51,828 bases of DNA from the NCBI GenBank assembly GCA_014885115.2, contig WKLE02000957.1:1-51828 (forward strand). The letters are read 5' to 3'. Shown one piece after another: positions 43,503 to 51,828 of the stretch. The position numbers and the translations under genes are program-made. The stretch comes from Asterionellopsis glacialis (lineage: Eukaryota; Bacillariophyta; Plagiogrammaphyceae; Rhaphoneidales; Asterionellopsidaceae). Below the pieces are notes generated by a model that saw nothing but the letters and a program-made list of their open reading frames with translations, was not told the origin of the DNA and ran no database searches. Position 1 is the first letter of the stretch. Every line of letters starts with the position of its first letter.

Positions 43503-46500
43503 ATGACGTTACCTTTGTCGCCGAGCGTCAGTGGCAGCATCGTCACCACGAAACGTAGCAAAGGACGTAAAATGGGCATTGCTAAGACTCTTAGTTATGC
43601 TGTCCTCGTTGCCACTTCTTGCTGTTCCATGACAAATGTGGCGTTAGCTGATGAAGAAGCTGCTTCCGATCAGGCGCTCGGAACGCTCGAAATTTTGCTG
43701 CGTTTGTATGATGACACGCGCGGTCTCAAGTGGGACGAACGATCAAACTGGTTATTAACAGATAATGTTTGTGAGTGGTATGGAATCGAGTGTTACGATG
43801 ACTCGGATCCTCGCACAGCTGGACACATTCGCAAGCTCGCTTTGGGTGATAATCACTTGGTGGGTTCCATTCCTAGCGAAGTTTATGATTTACCTCTTTT
43901 GCAAGAAATCGTAGTTCGAAATAACGCTGATCTGAAAGTCTCATTTGAGAATATTGGTAGTGCACAGTATCTTGAAAGGCTTGTGATTAGTAACACTGGA
44001 ACTACTGATCTTTCAGGGATCGGAGCTGCGAGTTCACTCAAGGAGCTTCATCTAACGAATGTTGGTTTGAAGGGAAGCATTCCCTCTGAACTATTCGATC
44101 TTGAGGATCTCGAAGCACTTTATGCAAACTACAACAAGTTTTCGGGGAGCCTCCCTGCCAAAATCGGTCAACTCACTAGTATTAAAGAATTGTATTTGTT
44201 TAAGAATGATCTCTCGGGGCAAATCCCTGACGAGATCGGGAAATGCACAGATCTTGAAATTTTGTCCATTGCCCAAAACGCATTTTCTGGTTCACTTCCC
44301 GAAGCCCTTAACAAATTAACAAAGTTGGAGACGCTTTCCATTGCAAGAGAAGAGGGCGAAGAAAAAGGTGAAGGAATTTCTGGGAAGTTACCATCCTTCT
44401 CAGCTCTTTCTTCTATTACCGATCTTTATTTGGAAAATCAAAAAATTAGTGGAGAAATTCCATCTGACTTTTTGGATAGTGCCCCCAGTCAAGAGAAAGT
44501 TACAGTTGATCTGACCAACAACAAAATTGGCGGAAAGGTTCCTGAAAATTTGGCCGCGATAAATCGTCTCACCCTCCTCCTTACCGACAATCGTATCACG
44601 GAAGTCTCAAGTGAACTGTGCGATGCAATCAAAGATTCCTCTTGGATGGGTGGTCAGGTCAACGATTATGGATGTCATGCTCTTATGTGTCCTCCTGGTA
44701 AATTTGCTCCTGTAGAAGGTCGCCATACTTCTGATGGAGGGTGTCAAGACTGTCCAGAGAACGCCCTGCATTGGGGTGCAAGTGTATGCGAGGCAGATGA
44801 CGGTTCCGGCGAAGAATCCACCGATGATCGCGAAATTTTGAGTAAATTCTACAAGGCTCTTGGAGGGCAGTACTGGAGGAAAAACACGCACTGGTTAAAT
44901 CCCAAAGTAGATGTGTGTGATTGGCATGGGATTGAGTGTGATGATAGCGAGGAAAACGTTATTCGTATTGACCTCAAGAACAACGGTTTGGACGGCAACG
45001 TACCTTCGGATGTATGGAAGTTAGAAAAACTTGAGGATTTGGTTCTTGCTTCCAACTCGCTCGAATCTATTAGCTTTGATGGAGCTGACAAAGCAGATAA
45101 TCTTCGTTTTCTAGATTTAACACAGACCGACCTCGTGTCTATTACTGGAATTGGAGCTCTCAAAGATACACCTATTAAAGTATTGAAGTTATCATCCAAC
45201 ACTTACGAAGATGACAGTCCAGCTGAAACTTTCGACATCACTCATCTTAGAGAACTTTATCTCGCGCACACGAAATGGAGTGGAGCTATCCCTGCAAAAA
45301 TTGGGGTGATGACAAACTTAGAGACGTTCGACTGTTATGGGAACGATCTAAATGGCCAGATCCCTTCTGAAATGGGATTATTGACGTCCTTGCAGAACCT
45401 CCTAATGTCCGAAAATCAGTTTGAAGGAGTTCTTCCACAGGAATTGAATGCACTTACTGATCTGGAAACATTATCAATGCACCAGACCAACTCTGATGCT
45501 GGTGTGGGAGGGAAACTCTTGGACTTCAAGAATTTGCGCAAGCTAACCAAGCTGTATCTGGATTCGAATAAATTCACCGGAGCTCTACCCGCCACATTGC
45601 TTGAAAACACCGAACGAGGAGACAAACGCATTGAAATCTATTTGAGCGGAAACAAATTTCAAGGAAGTATCCCGACCGATTGGGCTGATCGCTTCGATAA
45701 TCTAGTAGTCGATCTTTCTGACAATGAAATCAATGAGCTTCCAGATGAATTTTGTGAAAACGAAGAAGTTTTGGAATGGATGAATGGAAATGTCGAAGAC
45801 TACAAATGCGATGCTATTCTTTGCCCTCCCGGAACATTCAATGAGTACGGACGTAAGACCGATGAAGATAGTGACTGCCGGGATTGTCCTGACTCTGGCG
45901 GTGCTCCCTTCTTTGGTTCTAAAGGTTGTTCAAGCGCCCCACTTAATGACGAAGTTCCCATTATTAAAGAATTTTACTATGCCACTGGTGGAGCTAATTG
46001 GAATAGTTCATTAGGCTGGCTCACATCTCAGGACCATTGTAATGATTGGTTTGGCATCGAGTGCAACTCAAACGGTGAAATTGTTTCAATTAGTTTGAGC
46101 AACAACAAGCTCTCGGGAACTCCCCCGAAAAGCCTTTTCAATCTGCCAAAATTAAACAAGCTTCAACTCCAAAGTAACTCAATAAGCTTCAGCTTTGAAG
46201 GAATTGGGCAAGCATCAAATTTGCAGATTCTTTATTTGTCGGACACTGGGCTCACATCGCTAGATGGCATCGGTGAAGCTAAGGAGCTTGTGACTTTGCA
46301 TTTGACAAACAATGATATTTCGGGCTCACTTCCTGAAGAACTTTTCGAACTCACAAACCTCAAGGAATTATTTATGAATTATAATCGAATTTCTGGAAGG
46401 ATTCCGTCAGGATTGGACAAAATGACACGTCTCGAGGAAATCTACCTCTTGCGGAATCGATTGGAAGGACAGCTTCCCGCTTCTATTGGTGCCCTCACAA

Positions 46501-49500
46501 ATCTCAAGGTACTAGCGCTTACTGAGAACAAATTCACAGGTACACTACCGGCTGAACTCAATGACCTCACTTCCCTGGAAGTTCTAGCGATTCAGAGAGA
46601 AGGTGCTTCGAACGATGATCCTGATCAAAATCCAGAGGGTCTTGGGATCTCAGGTCCTCTATTGTCTTTCAATAGGTTAGCCAAGTTGAGGCAGCTTTAT
46701 TTGGGTCTTAACAGTCTGACTGGAACTATACCATTTGACTTCTTGGATGGCATTGAAGACAAAAGTGCTCCTATCGACATTGATCTCATTGCAAATAAGT
46801 TTACTGGCCGTCTTCCTGCAGCCCTTGTTCAATTTGATCAAATGACGATATATGCGGCAGGAAATGAGTTGACAAGCATCGCCGATGGACTTTGTTTGAA
46901 GGACGACTGGATGAAAAAGCAAGTTGCTAGGTTTGATTGCGATGCTATTATGTGTCCTCCAAATACATTCAGTCCATACGGTAGGCAACTAGACGATGAT
47001 ACAGCCTGCGTTCCATGTGCCGACGGAACATTTGCAAAGTATTACGGAAGTTTCGAATGTGTGGGGGAAAGCGACCAGGATTCCATGGCTCAACGCGATA
47101 TTCTAGAGGATTTCTACAATAGTATGGGTGGTGAAAATTGGCTTGTTAAAACTAATTGGTTAGACTCCAGTGTCAGCATTTGTGACTGGCATGGCATCAC
47201 ATGTGTGTCGTCAAGTGAAGAATCGGTGAAAGCCATTCTTTTATCACAGAATGATGTCACGGGGACAGTCCCATCAAGCATTTTCAAGTTACCAGGACTA
47301 AAAGAATTGAATCTAGCCAGAAATTCTATAACTATGTCGTACCAGGGAATCGAGGATGCTACCAACCTAGAATATTTGAACTTGGATGAAACAGAAATTA
47401 CAACCTTAAGTGGTATCGAAGATGCAAAGAGTTTGAACCTTCTTCATATCAATGCTAACTCGTTCGGGGGTACATTCCCACAGGAGATTTTATCACTGAA
47501 ATCTCTTGCAGTCTTGTACATGTCGGATAACGACTTCTCTGGTAGCATTCCTTCTGGTTTAAAATCGCTCACAGATTTGATCTTCCTTGCATGCGCCGAG
47601 TGTAGCTTATCTGGTGAAGTCCCCGCATGGATTGGTGACCTGACGAAACTTGAGTACCTGGGTTTGTCTGGAAACAGCCTCACGGGTGAGCTTCCCAGCG
47701 AGGTGGAATTGTTGACCAATTTGAAACATCTTGACCTTTCAGAACAAATTACAAGAGGTGGAGACGGCATCACTGGAGGAGTTCCAGCTCTCGCCGGTTT
47801 CACGCAGCTTTCAGAACTTTACCTTCACCGCAACAAATTGAATGGGCAGATCCCATCTAATTTTTTGGCCAAAGTAGTAGCGGACTTTGATTCGGCTGTT
47901 ACCATTGATTTGCGGTGGAATGACATCACTGGTTCAATTCCGTCGGAGCTCGCTATGAAAAACAATTTGAATCTTTTCCTTTCAGACAACAAGATTGACG
48001 TTATTCCTGATGAAGTTTGTAATTCTTCGTGGAACGGTGGTAACTCTGAAGATAGCACTTGCGACTTCATTCTCTGTGACAAGGGCACCTTCAATGCACT
48101 TGGTCGGTCTCAATCTGATCTCCCATGCGAAATTTGTCCAGGAGAAGCGGACGACACTCAATATTATGGAAGCACACAGTGTGGACAAGATATCGAAAAA
48201 TTTATTCTCAATGCGTTCTATATCAATCTCAATGGCCCAGATTGGACACATTCCGATAACTGGCTTATACACAACGAGATTTGCGAGTGGTATGGAATCA
48301 CTTGTTACGAAGATGGAGCTCAAGAAGGAAAAGTAAAAAGTATTATACTTGACAATAACAACATGCACGGTGAGATTTCCACTTCAATTTATGATCTAAG
48401 TTATTTGAGTCACTTGGAATTGCGTGGAAACAATATCACTTTGCCTTTGGAAGGAATAGATAAATTGAATTATCTTGATACTTTGTACCTTTCCGAAACA
48501 GGGATGACTTCCTTGGCAGGCATTGGACAAGCAAAGTCTCTGACAACTTTGCACTTAACAAGTAATAATTTGGAGGGTCCCTTACCTGATGAATTCTTCG
48601 ATCTTGAAAATTTGGAATACGTTTTCCTCAACTACAACAAAATATCAAGCAAAATATCAACAAAATTTGGAAATTTGAAACAATTAAAAGAACTTTTCCT
48701 CTTTCACAATGAACTCACTGGAGAGATTCCGTCTGAAGTAGGCTTGCTTCAAAATCTTGAAACACTTTCATTCGGAGAAAATAAGTTGGAAGGAACGGTT
48801 CCTGTCGAGTTAAATAATTTAAAAAGGTTGGAAGTGCTTTCTTTGCAGCGTGAGTCTGGTAGATCTGTTTCTGGGGATCTAAATCCCTCTGAGGGATCTG
48901 GACTTCATGGAAGCCTACCTCCATTTTCTAGTTTACCCAATTTACGCGAGCTGTACCTTGGTGACAACAGCTTCACTGGAGATATACCTGCTTCATTTCT
49001 TAGTGGTATTCAGGATAAAACAGGAACGGTGCAGGTTGATTTGACATTAAATAAATTAACCGGAACAGCACCAGGATCATTGTCTGCTTTCGATGATTTG
49101 AGATTGTACCTCGCTGGTAATGAAATCGAAGGTATTTCTGTCGACCTGTGCAAGAAAGACGACTGGATGGACGGAGAAGTCGCAAACGGTTGCGATGCGA
49201 TTCTTTGTCCACCAGGCAAGTACAATTCATATGGACGTCGTGTGAATGATGATAAAGTATGTGAGGAATGCGCTTATGAAGATTCTGCCAAATTTTTTGG
49301 AAGTGTCTCGTGTGGCCCTTCTGACGATGTTCACGGCTTATCGGAGCGAGAAATTCTTCGCAGATTTTATCTACAAACCCAAGGAAATTCGTGGAAGAAC
49401 AAAAATAATTGGATGGAAGACAAGGTAGATATTTGTAGATGGCACGGTGTTCACTGCGCATCTGAAAGTGGAGAAGGAGGCGACACGGTCACAAAGTTGG

Positions 49501-51479
49501 AGCTTCCCGCAAACAATCTTCAGGGAACTGTTCCTCCTGTGATTTTCCATTTGCCTTCCCTGAAAAGCTTAAACCTTCATGACAATGGGGTGGAGTTCAG
49601 TTTCCAAGGCATTGATGTTGCATCAAACTTGGAAGAACTTTACTTACAGTCCACAAATGTGAAATCACTTAAGGGAATCGGGAAAGCAAGCGCTTTAAAG
49701 GTTCTTCATCTGGAAGAAAACTCTTTCGCTGGACCTATTCCTGATGAAGTGTACGGTTTAGTTGGTTTACGCTCCTTATACTTATCCGACAGTGGTCTCA
49801 CGGGTACTCTATCAAGCAGTATCGGAAATTTGAAGAACCTTGTTGAGTTATACTGTCACGCGAATGATATAAGCGGGGAAATCCCGAACAGTATTGGAGA
49901 ACTAAGTAACCTGGAAGTCCTCCTCCTCTCTGAAAATAATCTTTATGGAACTTTACCTGAAAGCTTAAATGACCTCTCTTCACTGAAAGAGTTGAATCTT
50001 GATTCATTTACAAGGAACAATGCAGGGATCAGTGGACCTCTCCTAGCTTTTAGCGGACTTCCAAAGCTTCGGGAACTCCATCTTGGTGATAATAGCCTTA
50101 CTGGGCCTATTCCAGATGACTTTTTGCAAGGCGTAGACAATACTGATGAGGTCATCAATGTGAACTTCAGATCCAACCAGCTTGCGGGTGCTCTACCAGG
50201 TTCCCTAGAAAGGCTTGACAAACTCAACATTGATTTAACAGATAACAAAATTACAGAGATCACTCTGAATCTTTGCGACCAAGATAATTGGATGGATTAT
50301 ACAGTCGATGATTACGGCTGTGATGCGATTCTTTGTCCGGCCGGATTTTATAACAAGCATGGACGAGCTTCTCTGGGAAATCCTTGTCAGCCTTGCGACG
50401 CCTCAGTTTCGTCACCGTACATGGGAAATACAATCTGTCCTGGTACTGAAAAGGAGGCCGAGAAGGAAATCTTAAAAGCTTTTTATCTTTCAACAGGTGG
50501 ACCGAAGTGGAAAGAGAATGATGGATGGATGGATGACAAAACTGATATTTGTGACTGGTTTGGTGTTTCCTGTCGCGACGGATATACTGTCGAGTCAATC
50601 TTATTAGGATCGAATAACCTCATCGGAACACCTCCAAAAGAGATCTTTCAACTGTCGAACTTAAAATTCCTTTGGTTATATTCCAACCCAATGAACTTCA
50701 AATTTGAAGGAATCGAAAAGGCGACCAAGCTAACCAGTCTTCTTCTAGACTCGACCGGATTGACTTCATTAGAAGGAATTGGCAAGGCAAGTGCTCTTGT
50801 TGACGTAGACGTGAGATTCAATAGGTTAGATGGAACACTTCCTAGTGAGATCCACGATCTGCGATTCTTGGAATCATTCCTATGTGGTCACAACGGTTTC
50901 ACTGGTTCCGTTCCATCATTCAAGACAAACCGCAGATTACATACACTCAGAATGTCTGACAACTTCTTCACGGGCGAAGTTCCCGCTTTTGATGTTCACA
51001 CAGCTCTCACCGCTCTGGATCTTTCTGGGAATGACTTAGAAGGTCCTTTACCAACCAATTTGCTCCAGGCTGCCAATACGAAAAGCGCAATTTTCATCGA
51101 TCTATCTTCCAATTCCATTACAGGAACTGTGCCAGCTGAACTATCAAGATTCGATGTTCTCACTATCTACTTGCGTGACAACATGATCGAAGGCATAAGT
51201 CAGCAGCTGTGTTCCAAGAATGAATTTAACAAAGGTGATGTTGAAACGTATGGATGTGATGCCATTCTCTGTCCCAAGGGGACATATGCACCGAGTAGTG
51301 GTAGGGCTTCCGCTGATGGAGGCCCTTGTTTAAAATGTGATCAGACATTGTACCATGGCAGTTCAGTGTGTGGAGTTGATATCGCTGAATCTTCCGCACC
51401 TTCTCGTGGTGCATTTTCTAGTTTCGCGTTGGGAATCACAACTTTCTTTTTGGGGGGATTCATTTATTTGTTGTTCTAG
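43503..51479 (+). CDS. Giant secreted seven-module leucine-rich-repeat protein
   Basis: One intronless frame of 2,658 residues from the ATG at 43503. An ATG at 43572 has a stronger context and would leave a classic 26-residue signal peptide; an ATG at 43395 is also in frame. A signal peptide ends ALA-DEE (residues 47-52). Seven homologous modules follow. Each opens with an LRR N-terminal cap (ILxxFYxxxGGxxWxxxxxWL, then CxWxGIxC), carries about ten LRRs including GIGxAxxL-type units, and closes with a Cys-rich CDAILCPPGxxxxxGR-C-C-C box. The C-terminus (LGITTFFLGGFIYLLF) after a Ser/Ala-rich stretch fits a GPI-attachment signal or a tail anchor. It is probably a cell-wall or surface adhesin or receptor-like protein; no intracellular domain is present. 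Confidence 0.9.
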   Translation: MTLPLSPSVSGSIVTTKRSKGRKMGIAKTLSYAVLVATSCCSMTNVALADEEAASDQALGTLEILLRLYDDTRGLKWDERSNWLLTDNVCEWYGIECYDDSDPRTAGHIRKLALGDNHLVGSIPSEVYDLPLLQEIVVRNNADLKVSFENIGSAQYLERLVISNTGTTDLSGIGAASSLKELHLTNVGLKGSIPSELFDLEDLEALYANYNKFSGSLPAKIGQLTSIKELYLFKNDLSGQIPDEIGKCTDLEILSIAQNAFSGSLPEALNKLTKLETLSIAREEGEEKGEGISGKLPSFSALSSITDLYLENQKISGEIPSDFLDSAPSQEKVTVDLTNNKIGGKVPENLAAINRLTLLLTDNRITEVSSELCDAIKDSSWMGGQVNDYGCHALMCPPGKFAPVEGRHTSDGGCQDCPENALHWGASVCEADDGSGEESTDDREILSKFYKALGGQYWRKNTHWLNPKVDVCDWHGIECDDSEENVIRIDLKNNGLDGNVPSDVWKLEKLEDLVLASNSLESISFDGADKADNLRFLDLTQTDLVSITGIGALKDTPIKVLKLSSNTYEDDSPAETFDITHLRELYLAHTKWSGAIPAKIGVMTNLETFDCYGNDLNGQIPSEMGLLTSLQNLLMSENQFEGVLPQELNALTDLETLSMHQTNSDAGVGGKLLDFKNLRKLTKLYLDSNKFTGALPATLLENTERGDKRIEIYLSGNKFQGSIPTDWADRFDNLVVDLSDNEINELPDEFCENEEVLEWMNGNVEDYKCDAILCPPGTFNEYGRKTDEDSDCRDCPDSGGAPFFGSKGCSSAPLNDEVPIIKEFYYATGGANWNSSLGWLTSQDHCNDWFGIECNSNGEIVSISLSNNKLSGTPPKSLFNLPKLNKLQLQSNSISFSFEGIGQASNLQILYLSDTGLTSLDGIGEAKELVTLHLTNNDISGSLPEELFELTNLKELFMNYNRISGRIPSGLDKMTRLEEIYLLRNRLEGQLPASIGALTNLKVLALTENKFTGTLPAELNDLTSLEVLAIQREGASNDDPDQNPEGLGISGPLLSFNRLAKLRQLYLGLNSLTGTIPFDFLDGIEDKSAPIDIDLIANKFTGRLPAALVQFDQMTIYAAGNELTSIADGLCLKDDWMKKQVARFDCDAIMCPPNTFSPYGRQLDDDTACVPCADGTFAKYYGSFECVGESDQDSMAQRDILEDFYNSMGGENWLVKTNWLDSSVSICDWHGITCVSSSEESVKAILLSQNDVTGTVPSSIFKLPGLKELNLARNSITMSYQGIEDATNLEYLNLDETEITTLSGIEDAKSLNLLHINANSFGGTFPQEILSLKSLAVLYMSDNDFSGSIPSGLKSLTDLIFLACAECSLSGEVPAWIGDLTKLEYLGLSGNSLTGELPSEVELLTNLKHLDLSEQITRGGDGITGGVPALAGFTQLSELYLHRNKLNGQIPSNFLAKVVADFDSAVTIDLRWNDITGSIPSELAMKNNLNLFLSDNKIDVIPDEVCNSSWNGGNSEDSTCDFILCDKGTFNALGRSQSDLPCEICPGEADDTQYYGSTQCGQDIEKFILNAFYINLNGPDWTHSDNWLIHNEICEWYGITCYEDGAQEGKVKSIILDNNNMHGEISTSIYDLSYLSHLELRGNNITLPLEGIDKLNYLDTLYLSETGMTSLAGIGQAKSLTTLHLTSNNLEGPLPDEFFDLENLEYVFLNYNKISSKISTKFGNLKQLKELFLFHNELTGEIPSEVGLLQNLETLSFGENKLEGTVPVELNNLKRLEVLSLQRESGRSVSGDLNPSEGSGLHGSLPPFSSLPNLRELYLGDNSFTGDIPASFLSGIQDKTGTVQVDLTLNKLTGTAPGSLSAFDDLRLYLAGNEIEGISVDLCKKDDWMDGEVANGCDAILCPPGKYNSYGRRVNDDKVCEECAYEDSAKFFGSVSCGPSDDVHGLSEREILRRFYLQTQGNSWKNKNNWMEDKVDICRWHGVHCASESGEGGDTVTKLELPANNLQGTVPPVIFHLPSLKSLNLHDNGVEFSFQGIDVASNLEELYLQSTNVKSLKGIGKASALKVLHLEENSFAGPIPDEVYGLVGLRSLYLSDSGLTGTLSSSIGNLKNLVELYCHANDISGEIPNSIGELSNLEVLLLSENNLYGTLPESLNDLSSLKELNLDSFTRNNAGISGPLLAFSGLPKLRELHLGDNSLTGPIPDDFLQGVDNTDEVINVNFRSNQLAGALPGSLERLDKLNIDLTDNKITEITLNLCDQDNWMDYTVDDYGCDAILCPAGFYNKHGRASLGNPCQPCDASVSSPYMGNTICPGTEKEAEKEILKAFYLSTGGPKWKENDGWMDDKTDICDWFGVSCRDGYTVESILLGSNNLIGTPPKEIFQLSNLKFLWLYSNPMNFKFEGIEKATKLTSLLLDSTGLTSLEGIGKASALVDVDVRFNRLDGTLPSEIHDLRFLESFLCGHNGFTGSVPSFKTNRRLHTLRMSDNFFTGEVPAFDVHTALTALDLSGNDLEGPLPTNLLQAANTKSAIFIDLSSNSITGTVPAELSRFDVLTIYLRDNMIEGISQQLCSKNEFNKGDVETYGCDAILCPKGTYAPSSGRASADGGPCLKCDQTLYHGSSVCGVDIAESSAPSRGAFSSFALGITTFFLGGFIYLLF
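43680..51390 (+). repeat. Seven tandem coding modules of the giant LRR gene
   Basis: Module starts, taken at the ILxxFY-type cap, are about 43684, 44827, 45951, 47088, 48191, 49341 and 50453. Spacing is 1103-1150 bases (368-383 codons), with a shorter last module of about 310 codons that lacks some LRRs. The modules are clearly homologous in protein but diverged in DNA, so the duplications are old. Module 4 has the most altered closing box (CDFILCDKG for CDAILCPPG). Confidence 0.88.
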
Positions 51480-51828
51480 ATACGTACCAAACAAAAGAAT
51501 GCTTCAAGCACAATAATGTTTTAGTCATACATATTTTATTTTTTATCACTTGAATTCGAAGTGCCACAAATTGAGCCAGCAGCCTTCTGAAAACGACGTG
51601 ACATTATTATTTGTGGCCACTTATTAGATTGCATGGAAAGTTTCACTCCAAAATATGAGTCTCGAAACAATGAGTAGCTAAGCACAGTACCTGTACAAGA
51701 TGATTTTTTTGGTCTGATTTCGACCGTATGTAATTTTGTATATATACTATTAAATAGCTGGTGCTCTTTTACAGTATTAATATTTATTAATATTATACCA
51801 GGTATTATTTCACCAGGAAATGTGGTGG
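51480..51828. other. 3' flank of the giant LRR gene
   Basis: 349 bases, AT-rich, with isolated repeat words (CAGTACCTGTAC near 51686, TACCAGGTA near 51797). No gene is seen before the window ends. Confidence 0.5.

Noticed and set aside
1..51828. CRISPR array, bacterial operon or phage-type system
   Set aside because: There are spliced genes, no spaced identical repeats and no prokaryotic gene order; the short palindromes have no regular spacing.

Overview
The window is nuclear DNA of a photosynthetic eukaryote, most likely a diatom (perhaps a raphid pennate; the genus cannot be fixed from sequence alone). Four things point there. There are short GT-AG introns of about 80-310 nt. A WD40 protein carries a signal peptide followed by an A-F motif like the diatom plastid-import signal. 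Two leucine-rich-repeat (LRR) proteins have diatom-style architectures. Core eukaryotic genes (eIF5A, CNOT9, NDUFS6, PRPF4B, a SEC23-like protein, NIT2) are interleaved on both strands with no operon logic.

Layout. Positions 1 to about 5640 form a block almost free of CpG that holds only broken coding remnants; it is probably decayed, formerly methylated transposon DNA. It ends at a 22-bp inverted repeat, after which CpG returns. From 6221 to 19941 lies a gene-dense stretch: class 3 lipase (+), four-TM membrane protein (+), NIT2 omega-amidase (-) next to an 86-base assembly gap, CTP-dependent polyprenol/lipid kinase family protein (-), divergent kinase-like protein (+), plastid-type WD40 protein (-) and SEC23-like COPII protein (+). 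From about 19.9 to 30 kb the sequence is gene-poor and repeat-rich. It holds two members of a small unrecognised protein family with a Pro-rich C-terminal tag, a decayed tandem copy of one of them, and several short tandem and inverted duplications. From 30 to 42.4 kb come CNOT9 (-), NDUFS6 (+), eIF5A (-), another four-TM protein (+), a membrane-anchored LRR protein (-) and the PRPF4B kinase (+). The last 8 kb is one intronless gene for a giant secreted LRR protein of seven homologous modules of about 310-380 residues with a hydrophobic C-terminal tail.

The genes do not form one pathway. They cover secretion (SEC23-like), translation (eIF5A), mRNA turnover (CNOT9), splicing (PRPF4B), respiration (NDUFS6), lipid and amide metabolism (lipase, lipid kinase, NIT2) and the cell surface (two LRR proteins).

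The intergenic DNA is the most unusual part. A GTAC-centred, near-palindromic vocabulary (GGTACC, GTACCAGGTAC, TACCTGGTA) recurs in clusters between genes across the window and is rare inside exons. A second palindromic word (CTAGAGGTCCTCTCTAG) and a GTAGGTCCTAC word accompany it. Intron boundaries and protein families were assigned by eye, with no database search.
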